Of a DNA stretch of 64,000 nt, positions 51,126 through 60,975 are shown piece after piece. Under the pieces are notes generated by a model. That model saw only the letters and a list, made by a program, of their open reading frames with translations. It did no database searches and was not told where the DNA came from. Source of the DNA: a virus. Numbering within the stretch: the stretch's first letter is position 1; every line of letters starts with the position of its first letter. The position numbers and the translations under genes were made by a program. The stretch lies in IMG/VR virus record IMGVR_UViG_3300009285_016375, positions 1 to 64,000 of that record; one strand, 5' to 3'.

Positions 51126-54100
51126 ATGGGTTACAAGATTATTGAGCCGGAACCTGTTTTGGGTCGTTATCGGGTCATTGAGCCGGAAACGAACCGACCC
51201 CGTTATCGAGTCATCGAGCCGGATCAGCTTATCACGCCAATGGGGACGCCAGAGACCCCAGATGATTACAGCATCCCGGCTGAGGTGGGCAAGGGCATCG
51301 TGCGCGGGCTGGCGCGGGGGGTAGCCGCCGTGCCCAGGTTCGGCGGAGACGTGGCCGATGCGGTGCGCCGGTGGGTGGGATCAAGCCCCGAAGCGCCGGG
51401 GCCATTGGATACAGCCATCGGCGGGAGGAAGAGCGCGCTCAGCCTGCTGGGCGATGTGATTGACGAGACAGTGGCGGAAGCCTTGCCGGCCCGGAAACCG
51501 GAGAGCTTTTGGCTGGGGGTGGTGCCGGAAGCCATCGGGCAGGTGGTGCCAATGGCAGGGGCCGGGCTGGGGGCCGGGCTGGCCCGCAAGGGCGCTGGCC
51601 TGGCGGCGCAAATGAGCGCCGCCACCGCCGCCAGTACGGCCGTGGGTTTCATGGCTGAGTTCGATGACGCGTTCCAACGCGAGACCGAACGGCAACAGAA
51701 AGCCGGCGAGAACGATCCTGATTTGGCTTTTGTCAAGGCGCTGAACTACGGGACCATTGCCGCCGCTTTAGAAGGCAGGTTTGGGGCGGGACGCCTGGCC
51801 CGGAAATGGGTGGAACGGTTTGGCGGGGAGAGCATCAATGAGTTGGCGAAGCGCGGGGTGAGCGGGGGGATGATCGGAAGATTTCTGGGGCGCACGGCGG
51901 GAGACGCCGCCACCCAAGGACTGGAAGAAGCTGCCCAACGGCTGGCTCAGAACGTGATCATTGAAGGTCCTCTGTTACCGCCGGAAAAGTTGATGGAAGG
52001 GATCGGCACGGAGGGCGGGGCAGGCGCCGTGGTGGGAACGCTGTTGGGGTTTCCCGCCAACATACCCCGGCGGGGGCGCATACCGGTGCAGAGGATGCCG
52101 TCACGTTTGCCGCCAGAAAGCCTGGCACCGGGGCACGTGCAGAGCGAAGCACTGGTCGAACTGGGCGTTGGCCCGGCGCCAGATGAGCGCGGACGAATTC
52201 CCATCACGACCGGAAACCAGTATGCCATTCAAAAGCCAAGCCCAGCGGCGCTACCTGTGGGCCAAACACCCCAAGCTGGCGCGCCGGTGGAGCCAGACGA
52301 AGAAACGACGGGGAAGGATACCGGTGGAGTAGCGCCGGTCTGGACGCCGCAGGCTACCGCAGCAGCGCGCCAGGCACTCCGGGGCAACCTGCAAGGCCGC
52401 ACGGTCAATGTGCCGCAGGAACAGTGGGCCGCTCCTTCCGTGCATTTGCAGTATTTGTTTGGGGCCCAGGCTCCTACCTGGAACGATTTGGTGGCCGCTG
52501 GTGTGCTGGAACTCACCGATCCAGCGGCCCCCGCCGCCCCCGGCGATTTGGGGGTGCGCTTGAAAAGAGAGCAGCCAGCCAACGCACCCACAGAACCCGC
52601 ACCCGCCGCTTCACCCAGCCTGAAAGTTTGGAAAGCTGGCCAGACCGGAATCGGTAGAGGTGGAATGCAATATTTCGCGCTTTCAAAAGAGCTTGCGGAC
52701 AAATTCTCAGAAGGGGGCGAGTTTGGGCGACCGGGCGCTGTGGTTACGGAGACTCAATTGCCAGAAGGCTCAATGGTGTTTGATTGGAAGGCGTCAACTC
52801 CAGAAGAGAGAATCGAATTGAAGGCTTCTTCCTGGATTGAGCCAGACGGCTATCCGAACTGGCACTGGTTTGAAAACACTCCCGGCATTCAGGCGAAGCT
52901 CCGAGAGCTTGGATACAATGGGATCAAACTTTCAGAGGGAGAATCCAACGGCCTATCCATAGCCATTTTACCGGAATCCAAACCCGCCGCCCCCGCCGCT
53001 GTGAAGGCAGGCGAACTGCAAGGGGCGGTTCCCCCGGAGGCCCAGCCGCCGGAGTTGATGACGCCGGATTATTCGGCGCCCAGCGTTACACAAGATTTTT
53101 CCCCCGCTCCGGCCCCGGCAACTGCAAATGTAACGCAACTGAGCGACGCGACCATGCGCCCATCTGCCCCGCGCACAGCGGACCCAGGCACAGGGCCAAC
53201 ACCGAGCCAACAGGCCGCGGCGACCGGGGCGGGGGTGATTTTACACAATGAGCAACCTGAAATAGAGCTACAGCTCGATGAACTGGCCCAGTCCATCCCC
53301 TTCGATCCGGCCGCGACCATCGCCGGCCCGGTCTGGCAGGATGTGTCGGGCCAGGATTTCAGCAGCGCGGAATCACAGCGCACCTTACTGGCGGGGGCCC
53401 GGGCCGAGGGCGTGGGCGGAGGCGGCAGCCGCCAAGCCACTCAGCAGTCACACCGCTTGGTAGTTTTGACTAACCGGCAGGACGGTTCGCGCCACGCTGC
53501 CAGCGTTTACGGGTCGCACCGCCGAGTGTTTGCCACAGACCCGGCCACGGGCCAAGGCGTCCCGCTGGATACGTTGCTGCCGAAGTGGCAACCCACGCAC
53601 TGGTTTTATTCGGGCCCGGCGCGCAATAGGTATCGGCTGGCTCTGTCGCCCGCTCACTTCGCGGCGTTGCGGGCTCAAGGCGAGGCGCACCAGCAAAAGC
53701 TGGACAGCTATGAGGCGCCCAGCGAGGTGACTGGACCGGCCGTGCCCAGCGAGGAAGGGGAGGAAGGGGAGGAAGGGGAAGGTTTGCCGGCCAAGCCCAA
53801 GCCCAGTGCGCGGAAACCAATCGCAGAGGAAACAAAGCTGGGGCAGGTAGTGGCCAGCGCGGACTTGACTTTCACCCTGGCCCAGGCAGAGGAATTGCAT
53901 GAGTTGCTGGCCTGGCGCCCTGGGGACAGCGAACAGGATATTCGGGACGCGCTGGCGGACAACGCCACGGCGCGGCCAGTGAAAAACCTGTTGATAGCCG
54001 TGTCCGACAAGTTTTACCGCAATGAATACAAAGCCCTGGCAGCCATCACTGACCCCGCAGCCAAACCCGCAGCCAAAGACGCCTTTGACGCCACCGTGGC

Positions 54101-57100
54101 GGACCGGGCGGGCGGCCTCGTCGCGGGACTATTGGGAGCAACGGATGGCCGACCAGGTTTCGCGTCAGCGCTTGCAGGAGCACTGGCGCCGACCGAAACG
54201 CAACGGCCCACCCCAGAGCGGGCTGCGCCGGGGGCGGATACCAGTCAGCCAGAGGTAGCTCCCGGCACGCCGCAACCGCTCACGGCTCAGGAGACCGCCG
54301 AGGCCGCCCGGCTGGGCGTGCGGGAGGTAACGGTCCAAACTGAGGCGGAGGCGCTGGCTGCCATCAATGGGCAACGCCAAGCTTCCGGGCAGCCAACCCA
54401 AGCAGCCCAGGGCACCGAGGGGGCACTGGCGTTCTACGACCACGGGGTCATTTACTATGTGCGCGGGCAATTGGACGATGACGCCCTGTTTCGCGAGGTG
54501 CGCGCCGAAGAGATCGGACACCACATTCTGTCCGGGCCACAAGCCCAAGAGGTGATCGGGCAGATAGCCGATGATCCGGCCTTCGGTGCCGAGATGGAAG
54601 GCATGGCGCAGAGGTATCCCCGGTTTGAGGGCGAGAGCGAAGGGGCTTACCGGCTGCGTTTGGCCAATGAGCTTTTGGCCCAGTCACGCCGGACGGACCG
54701 GAATCTGTTCCAGCGGTTGCTGGACTGGATTGTCGAGCGCCTGGCGCAATGGCCGGGCATGGGGGAGTGGATCAAGGGCAGCGCGTCCAATCGGCAGGGG
54801 ATTCTCCGGGCCTTGATGCGGCGGGCCGAAGCGGGGTTCAGTGCGGCGGGACCGACGGCGCAGGCGATGGCTGCTACTATCAGCCCGCAACGGCAGGCCG
54901 AGATCATCGCCGCCCAGGCCGAGGCGGACGCGGCCCGCGCGGGGGGCAGGGCCCAGGTGCCTGCGCGGGAAGCCACTTTGTTCCACGCGGCCCAAGTGCT
55001 GCGGCGCGGGGCGGAAGCCACCTTGCAGCTCTGGCGCCAGGCCGTGACCCGGCTGGACACCTTGCGGTATCACAACAAAGAGTATGTCCGGGCCAGGAAA
55101 ACGCTGGAGGCGCTGCGCAGTTTCCTGCAGACCGAGTATCAGAAGCTGAGCCAGGGCGACAGGCTGGTCTTAAACCTGCCAGAAAAGGTGCCGGGGATTC
55201 TGGATGGTGAATTTGTAAATGCGCTGCAAACATTAGGTGTGGGCACGCGCTCAGCAGAGGCGGGAGCCGGCGAGTTCGTGATACCAGCGGATACCGAGGA
55301 GACGGCTGGCCGATTGAGCAGGCCCCCTGGACTCGGGGCGCTGGACGCAAACCGCATCCGGGCCCTACAGGCTGAGGTGCAGACCGAAAACCAGGCCCGC
55401 GGGTATGCCGCCCTGCTGCAGGAACAGGCCCGGTTGCGGGTGTGGCGGCGCTGGGGCACCCAGTTCGATTTGGGCGAGGAGTATCAGCAGGCCTGGGTGA
55501 GCCGGCAACGGGCAGTGGAAGAGCGCATGAAACGGATCCGCCAGGGCAACCCGGAAGCGGCCCGGCGCGGCCAGCAGATGTCTCGGGACCGGATCACGCG
55601 CGGGGAAGTGGGAGAGTTTGACCAGGCCAGCGAAGAAACCTGGCTGTCCCGGTTGGGAGAGTGGCAGGCGCAACAGCGGGCTTACGAGTCCGGCCCGGTG
55701 CGGCGGGCCTTCCGGCAAGGGCTGGAAGGGGCGCGGGCCTTGGCCGATCAATGGCAGACGCGGCTGGCCACGTTTGAGGAGGCGATGGCGGATCCGACTA
55801 TGCCGGAGGACGCCCGGCGCCGGCTGGCCGGGGAGGTGTTGGCCAGTTGGCGGCAGATGCAGGCTGAGCAGCAGCGCTTTGAAAACCTGTATGCCGGGCG
55901 GGCAGGCTTGTTGAAACAGATGCGCCAGCTCGAGGATCAGTTGGCCTCAGCCAAGATCACCCAAGGCGAGGCGGAAGGATTGATCGGCCGGGCCATAGCC
56001 GCCCTGAGCAGCGAAGCCGAGCGCGCTTGGGCGGTGATCCCCACCGGGCTGGAGCGGGTGTTGCTGGACAACGCCGAGGCCATTCGCTTGGCCGCCCGGC
56101 GGTTGGCTAAGTTGCCCGCCTGGCAGGGCACCCGCAACGCGCGGGCGGTGTTCGAGCGCTTGACCGAGCAGGGCCGGATTCTGCGGCAGGAACCCATGGG
56201 CCGGCCGGTGATGACCGGAGAACCTTTGGTGTTCGCCGCTGAGCTGGGGCTCTCCGAGGAGGCTTACACGGCCATGCTGTGGGCGCTCGAACATTCGGAG
56301 AGTTTTCGGGATGCCGTGGAAACGCTGGCCGAACTGGCGGATCAAAAGCTGGCCGAGGTGCCGGTGGTGCCGGTGCAGAGAATTGCCGAGTTGCTGGAGG
56401 CGGGCCAGGCAGAGCAGGCGCAAGCGGCTTTCGAGCAGTTGCGCCGGAAGCTGGGCAATCAAGCGGTGGCCGCCGAAAAGGCCCAGGCGCCCCTGACGCG
56501 CCAGTTGCTGAAACTGGCCGTGCAAGTGCGGGCGTTGGACCTGGGGCGCCAACTGTTCCAGGCTGTGCTGGGCGAGCCGGGCCAGCCTCAGGCGGAACTG
56601 ACCCGCCTGGTGCGGCAGGTGATCGAGCTGACTCTGGATCATCCGCCCATGATCGAGGCCAACGGGGACGGGACGACCTACCACGCCTTTCCCGGGCAGC
56701 CGGCGGTGACGGTGCGGGCGGCCAGTTGGCTGAGCCCAACCAAAACGCAGCGGTCTGTCAGCCAGTGGTATGAGCAGGCCGCAGAGTATTTGGCCGGGTT
56801 CGAGGCGGCGGAACTGGCGCAGGCGGCTAATCCGGGTCAACCGACCGCCGAGCAGCAGGGCTACGATTACGGGGTGGTGCTGGGCTTGCGGGAGGCGCTG
56901 GAACAGCAGGACAGCGACACCAACCATGCCTTGTTGCTGGATGAGGATCGTTACCAGATGTCGCGCTGGCAGGGTTGGAGCCAGAAGTTCAGTTACGGCC
57001 AGCAGATTTGGACCACCATCACCCATGCGGCCGGGCTGGGCCGCGGAGCGCTGCACCGCTGGGCCTTGGCGTTGGGGCGCGGCCAGGCCATCGGTTCGCG

Positions 57101-60100
57101 GTTGCTGAAGCGGGATTTTCGGGGGCGGCACGAGGCGCGCACCGCCGCCTTAGTGAGCCACCCGGAGTGCGAAAACAATCTGGAGCGTTACCAGTTGCTG
57201 GTGATGAACCCGATGGGGCATTTGGGCCGGCAATGGGACAGTCCTTTGAGGGTCGGTTACGCGCTGGACAGCGGTTCGGTGGTGACCCGGGAAGACCTGG
57301 CCTTCCTGCGTTTGACCGAGCGCTTTGGCCAGGCGGTGCGACGGGAGATCACCGAGCAGGAAGCCGGCGAGCCGGGCCAGCGCTATCTGCGCGGGGGCGT
57401 GGAGCGCCAGCAGGGCGGTCAAGTGGTGAGCCGCAGCCTGAGTCTGGGCGTGGGCGACTACGCGCTGGCCCGCGTGCTGAACTGGGGCGGTTTTCTGAAC
57501 GCGCTCCGGGAACTGGCCGCGGCCTATCACGGCCCGGACCACAAGCTGCAAAGCGTGGGGGCGGAGACCAATTTGCGTTTGACTCAGGAACCCGCGGCCC
57601 TGGAAGCGGCGGCCGGCTGGCGGGTGGCGGCCTTTTGGAACGAGCACCTGGCCGATCTGGTGCGGCACGTGAGCGATGCCGGGCGGACCGACAGCGCGGT
57701 GTCCCGGCAGCCGCCTCTGATGCGGGCCGCCCTGGAGTTGCGGCGGCGTTGGGAAGTGGGCGAAACGGGCCGCCCGGCTGATTTGCAGGAACTGGTGGAA
57801 CAGTTGACGGCCGCCTTGCCGGTCAATTTCGATCCGGGTGTGCCGCGCGCCCGCTATGTGCGGGAGCAACTTTTGGCGGAACTGGCCGAGTATGGGCGCG
57901 GGGCGCTGGCGGCCGAGCAGGAAGTGGTGGCAGAAGTGAAGCGGGCCAGCGCCGAGGCGGAGTATGACCCGGTGCGCGTGTTCAAGAGCGAGTTCACCCA
58001 GGAAGCGGCCCGGCTGCGCCTGCCCTCGCGCTGGTATAACTACGGGGCAGTGCGGGAAGGGGAGTTCCATGACCTGGTGGCCCGGGCCTTGAGCGAGCGG
58101 GCCATCCAGTTCCGGGCGGCCTTGGACCGGACCGTGGATGGCATGCAAGCCCTGCGGGCTCAGGCGCGGGACGTGAGCCAGCCGGTGGCCTTTGAGTCTG
58201 CGCAATATCCCGATCTGCACAATTTCAGCCGGGCGTTGGCCAACTTGGAACGGCTCCAAGACCAAATGAAAGCCGCCGGGACCGCGCGGTTTCGGGAGCC
58301 GGGTTTTTGGCAGGAATTGTTTGGGTTCTTCCAGGGCGGGCTGTTGTCCGGGGTGGACGTGGGTTTTGGGAACGTGATTCTGAACGCGGGTTTTGCCGGC
58401 TGGGTGCTGGCGCACTTGCCGGGGCAAACCCGGCGGATGACGCTGGGCCGGGAGCTCGCCGGCTTGTTCCGGGGCGGGCTGGTGCTGGTGAATAATGTGC
58501 TGGAGCATACCGAGACAGGGCGCGCGCTGCGCCGCTTGTGGCCGGCCAGCCTGCGCGGGTTTTTGGCCGAGCAAGGGGCTTTGCTGGAGGAGGTGCAGCG
58601 GCTGGGCTTTTCGCACCGAGAACCGTTTCTGGCCGAGGCGCGGCGTTTGTGGCAACAGGCGCTTGAGTTTCGCGGCACGGAAGAGCAGCAGGAAGCCACG
58701 GCCTGGAGCCAGGCGGGCCGGCGCGTGCGGGCGGTGCTGCGGCTGGGATCAGCCGCCTTGCGCAAGGTGGGAGCCACCGCCTTGGGCGACTTGGCCACCA
58801 ACGCCACTCTGGTCGGGCAGGCCGGCATGGTGGCGGATGCCGTGCGGTCGATGGCCGGGCGTTACCAGGCGCGGGATTTGAGCCAACCCTTTAACGCGGC
58901 TGATCCTCTCTGGCAGGTCAGCGAAGCCGATGTGCCACACGCTTGGACGGCCCAAAGGAGCCAGCGCCTGGCTCTGTTGCGCCTGATTTTCGAGCGGGCC
59001 GACGTGAGTTTAGAGCGGGTGCTGTATCGCTACTCCAAGGCCGCTCAGGCCGCCGCGCGCACGGGCGGGGAAAGCCCCGAAGTCTTCACGCCCGAGGAGC
59101 ACGAGAAACTCAAGTTTGCCCTGCTGGCGTTGCTGAACCAACCCACCAGTGTGAGCCGGCAGTTCAAGGCGCAGTACGACCGGACGTTCAAGTTTTTGGT
59201 GACGTTCCAAGGTTGGGTGGCAAACGCCGCCAATACCTACGCCGAACTGTATCAGCAGACCGGGCGCACCCGGTCGCTGCCGCCGGCCGCGCGGGCCGCC
59301 ACGCATTTGCTGCCGTTGCTGGGCACCACGCTGCTCTTTGCGCTGGTGTTTGGCAGCATCAACCAGTGGTGGCGGCGCAAGGTGAAGAAGCATCTTTACG
59401 GCATTGACACCCAGGTGGCCAGCATTTTGGAACGGGACACTTGGTCCAGCCCCGGCACGGCGTTCCGGGGCGCGGCCGTGGGCACGCTGTCGGCCTTGCC
59501 GATTGCCGGCGATCTGGCGCTGAACTGGCTCAACGCCACCGTGGGCGGGCGGGGGTTTGATCCCGCCTCACGGGTGGTGGGCTTGAACCTGATGAGCAGC
59601 ATATTCTCAGCGTTCCGGGCCGCGGCCGGCCAGCCCTGGCCAGATAAGTGGATGATCCTGACCGATTTCATGGTGCGCCCGCACTTCGGGCTGAGCGGGC
59701 CGCTGCTCTATGCCGGCAGTCCGCGCTACCGCGGGCAGCGGGAGGTCTCGAATGTGCGCCGGTTGATCGAGGACAAGGCCCACACGGTGTTGGGCATCGA
59801 ACGGCGCCGGAGCGGCCAGCGCTGGGCCGGCAGCGATTTATCCCCGACCTACGCGATGCGGATGAAGATGGCCAGCGCGGCGGTGCGGGAGGATTGGGAG
59901 GAGTTCGGGCAGCAAAGCCAGCGGCTGGTGGAGTGGCACCGCCAAGCGGGGGCCGCCGAGCCGGCAAAAGCCGCCTTGCGCGATTTCCAGGCCATGCACC
60001 CGGTGGCGCGCGGGGCCGGACGCAAGCTGGAGGCCGAGGAATTTGCCCGGATCAGCAGCGCCCTGAGCGCCAGCCAGCGCCAGCAGGTGGACCACGCCAG

Positions 60101-60497
60101 GCAGGCCTGGGCGCAAGGCGAGACCCTCTTGGGCGCCGCTCAACCACGCAGCGCCATCCATGAAGCCCGCCCGGCCGGCCGGGCGGGCGGAGGAGGAGGG
60201 GGAACAGGAACGGGCGGGCAGGGCTGGGACGGCGTGAAACGGGTGCCAGCGCTGAGCGGGCAGAGCGGGCGCGGGCGGCGATTTGGACGCTTGGCCAGTC
60301 CCGTGCCGCGGGTGTTATCGACCCGGAGCGCGGTGTCCGTGGCCAGCCGGGTGGGCCGATCCTCCCGGCGTTGGGCGGGCCGGGTGCCGCCGATGAGCCT
60401 GAAATCACCCCGCCTGCGCGCGCCCAAAATGCGGCGTGCGCGCGGGGCGCGGCTGCCGAGATGGCCGCGGGGCACGGGCCGGGTGCGGATTTATTGA
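51126..60497 (+). CDS. giant polyvalent (ejection-type) virion protein
   Basis: This single 3,123-aa frame covers 15% of the window. Residues 3-33 hold three short R-x-I-E-P repeats. Residues ~499-617 resemble the ART-type domain of phage polyvalent proteins (GGMQYFALSKELADKFSEGG, LGYNGIKLSEGESNGLSIA). Residues ~1062-1218 contain a protease-like EEIGHHIL at 1128-1135, where the usual first His of HExGH is Glu. Long helical regions follow. A membrane helix lies near 2725-2745 (HLLPLLGTTLLFALVFGSIN). The last 90 residues are very Arg-rich. It is probably injected with the genome and acts as protein toolkit or conduit in the cell envelope. Confidence 0.75.
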   Translation: MGYKIIEPEPVLGRYRVIEPETNRPRYRVIEPDQLITPMGTPETPDDYSIPAEVGKGIVRGLARGVAAVPRFGGDVADAVRRWVGSSPEAPGPLDTAIGGRKSALSLLGDVIDETVAEALPARKPESFWLGVVPEAIGQVVPMAGAGLGAGLARKGAGLAAQMSAATAASTAVGFMAEFDDAFQRETERQQKAGENDPDLAFVKALNYGTIAAALEGRFGAGRLARKWVERFGGESINELAKRGVSGGMIGRFLGRTAGDAATQGLEEAAQRLAQNVIIEGPLLPPEKLMEGIGTEGGAGAVVGTLLGFPANIPRRGRIPVQRMPSRLPPESLAPGHVQSEALVELGVGPAPDERGRIPITTGNQYAIQKPSPAALPVGQTPQAGAPVEPDEETTGKDTGGVAPVWTPQATAAARQALRGNLQGRTVNVPQEQWAAPSVHLQYLFGAQAPTWNDLVAAGVLELTDPAAPAAPGDLGVRLKREQPANAPTEPAPAASPSLKVWKAGQTGIGRGGMQYFALSKELADKFSEGGEFGRPGAVVTETQLPEGSMVFDWKASTPEERIELKASSWIEPDGYPNWHWFENTPGIQAKLRELGYNGIKLSEGESNGLSIAILPESKPAAPAAVKAGELQGAVPPEAQPPELMTPDYSAPSVTQDFSPAPAPATANVTQLSDATMRPSAPRTADPGTGPTPSQQAAATGAGVILHNEQPEIELQLDELAQSIPFDPAATIAGPVWQDVSGQDFSSAESQRTLLAGARAEGVGGGGSRQATQQSHRLVVLTNRQDGSRHAASVYGSHRRVFATDPATGQGVPLDTLLPKWQPTHWFYSGPARNRYRLALSPAHFAALRAQGEAHQQKLDSYEAPSEVTGPAVPSEEGEEGEEGEGLPAKPKPSARKPIAEETKLGQVVASADLTFTLAQAEELHELLAWRPGDSEQDIRDALADNATARPVKNLLIAVSDKFYRNEYKALAAITDPAAKPAAKDAFDATVADRAGGLVAGLLGATDGRPGFASALAGALAPTETQRPTPERAAPGADTSQPEVAPGTPQPLTAQETAEAARLGVREVTVQTEAEALAAINGQRQASGQPTQAAQGTEGALAFYDHGVIYYVRGQLDDDALFREVRAEEIGHHILSGPQAQEVIGQIADDPAFGAEMEGMAQRYPRFEGESEGAYRLRLANELLAQSRRTDRNLFQRLLDWIVERLAQWPGMGEWIKGSASNRQGILRALMRRAEAGFSAAGPTAQAMAATISPQRQAEIIAAQAEADAARAGGRAQVPAREATLFHAAQVLRRGAEATLQLWRQAVTRLDTLRYHNKEYVRARKTLEALRSFLQTEYQKLSQGDRLVLNLPEKVPGILDGEFVNALQTLGVGTRSAEAGAGEFVIPADTEETAGRLSRPPGLGALDANRIRALQAEVQTENQARGYAALLQEQARLRVWRRWGTQFDLGEEYQQAWVSRQRAVEERMKRIRQGNPEAARRGQQMSRDRITRGEVGEFDQASEETWLSRLGEWQAQQRAYESGPVRRAFRQGLEGARALADQWQTRLATFEEAMADPTMPEDARRRLAGEVLASWRQMQAEQQRFENLYAGRAGLLKQMRQLEDQLASAKITQGEAEGLIGRAIAALSSEAERAWAVIPTGLERVLLDNAEAIRLAARRLAKLPAWQGTRNARAVFERLTEQGRILRQEPMGRPVMTGEPLVFAAELGLSEEAYTAMLWALEHSESFRDAVETLAELADQKLAEVPVVPVQRIAELLEAGQAEQAQAAFEQLRRKLGNQAVAAEKAQAPLTRQLLKLAVQVRALDLGRQLFQAVLGEPGQPQAELTRLVRQVIELTLDHPPMIEANGDGTTYHAFPGQPAVTVRAASWLSPTKTQRSVSQWYEQAAEYLAGFEAAELAQAANPGQPTAEQQGYDYGVVLGLREALEQQDSDTNHALLLDEDRYQMSRWQGWSQKFSYGQQIWTTITHAAGLGRGALHRWALALGRGQAIGSRLLKRDFRGRHEARTAALVSHPECENNLERYQLLVMNPMGHLGRQWDSPLRVGYALDSGSVVTREDLAFLRLTERFGQAVRREITEQEAGEPGQRYLRGGVERQQGGQVVSRSLSLGVGDYALARVLNWGGFLNALRELAAAYHGPDHKLQSVGAETNLRLTQEPAALEAAAGWRVAAFWNEHLADLVRHVSDAGRTDSAVSRQPPLMRAALELRRRWEVGETGRPADLQELVEQLTAALPVNFDPGVPRARYVREQLLAELAEYGRGALAAEQEVVAEVKRASAEAEYDPVRVFKSEFTQEAARLRLPSRWYNYGAVREGEFHDLVARALSERAIQFRAALDRTVDGMQALRAQARDVSQPVAFESAQYPDLHNFSRALANLERLQDQMKAAGTARFREPGFWQELFGFFQGGLLSGVDVGFGNVILNAGFAGWVLAHLPGQTRRMTLGRELAGLFRGGLVLVNNVLEHTETGRALRRLWPASLRGFLAEQGALLEEVQRLGFSHREPFLAEARRLWQQALEFRGTEEQQEATAWSQAGRRVRAVLRLGSAALRKVGATALGDLATNATLVGQAGMVADAVRSMAGRYQARDLSQPFNAADPLWQVSEADVPHAWTAQRSQRLALLRLIFERADVSLERVLYRYSKAAQAAARTGGESPEVFTPEEHEKLKFALLALLNQPTSVSRQFKAQYDRTFKFLVTFQGWVANAANTYAELYQQTGRTRSLPPAARAATHLLPLLGTTLLFALVFGSINQWWRRKVKKHLYGIDTQVASILERDTWSSPGTAFRGAAVGTLSALPIAGDLALNWLNATVGGRGFDPASRVVGLNLMSSIFSAFRAAAGQPWPDKWMILTDFMVRPHFGLSGPLLYAGSPRYRGQREVSNVRRLIEDKAHTVLGIERRRSGQRWAGSDLSPTYAMRMKMASAAVREDWEEFGQQSQRLVEWHRQAGAAEPAKAALRDFQAMHPVARGAGRKLEAEEFARISSALSASQRQQVDHARQAWAQGETLLGAAQPRSAIHEARPAGRAGGGGGGTGTGGQGWDGVKRVPALSGQSGRGRRFGRLASPVPRVLSTRSAVSVASRVGRSSRRWAGRVPPMSLKSPRLRAPKMRRARGARLPRWPRGTGRVRIY

Positions 60498-60559
60498 ATC
60501 CACTCCAGCAGCAGCACGATCAGGAACAGCAGGAGAACAAACTTGTCGAACGACGTCAT
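60491..60559 (-). CDS. possible 22-aa membrane micropeptide
   Basis: The minus-strand frame from ATG 60559 encodes a 22-residue peptide (MTSFDKFVLLLFLIVLLLEW plus Ile-Gln), a complete single membrane helix with a short polar start. It is antisense to the end of the giant gene and the start of the HU-like gene. It may be chance; the hydrophobicity is the only evidence. Confidence 0.25.
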   Translation of the reverse strand: MTSFDKFVLLLFLIVLLLEWIQ

Positions 60560-60947
60560 AGAGGTTCATGGTTCGAGGGTGCAGGTGACGCGTCAGGCGC
60601 TGGCCGCCGCCCTGGCCGAGGAACTGGAACGGGCGCTGGCGGGGTATCGGCCCTGCGCGTTGCTGCCCGCTTTCGTCTGGCGCCGCATTGCCAAGGCGGC
60701 GGTGCGCGCGCTTTTGCAACTGATCACGGAGTTCATTGGCCGCGGCCAGCCCATCGCGCTGCCGGGGTTCGGCTCCTGGCGCTTGATGCGGCGGGCGGCG
60801 CATCTGGGCACCTGCCCGGCGGCTTGGGGGCCGCACGGCCACCCCGCGCAGCGCGCCGAGCGCTATCTGGTGCCAGCCCACACCAAGGTGGTGTGGCGGC
60901 CGGCAGAGCGGCTGCGGCAGCGGTTGTTTCGGGTACAGGTGGAGTGA
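60543..60947 (+). CDS. HU/IHF-like DNA-bending protein
   Basis: 134 codons from a TTG at 60543; GTG at 60579 or 60585 may be the true start. The core matches HU/IHF: VTRQALAAALAEELERALAG (helix 1), ITEFIGRGQPIALPGFGSWR (compare the HU 'GFG.F' turn), then RAAHLGTCPA, RYLVPAHTKVVWRPAERLRQ (compare 'iPA.k...F.p.k.L'). HU-type proteins bend DNA for packaging, replication or site-specific recombination. Lying 28 bp before the CRISPR array and near a recombinase, it might assist integration. Confidence 0.7.
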   Translation: MSNDVIEVHGSRVQVTRQALAAALAEELERALAGYRPCALLPAFVWRRIAKAAVRALLQLITEFIGRGQPIALPGFGSWRLMRRAAHLGTCPAAWGPHGHPAQRAERYLVPAHTKVVWRPAERLRQRLFRVQVE

Positions 60948-60975
60948 GAGCGAAACAACAAACAGCGCCCTTCTT

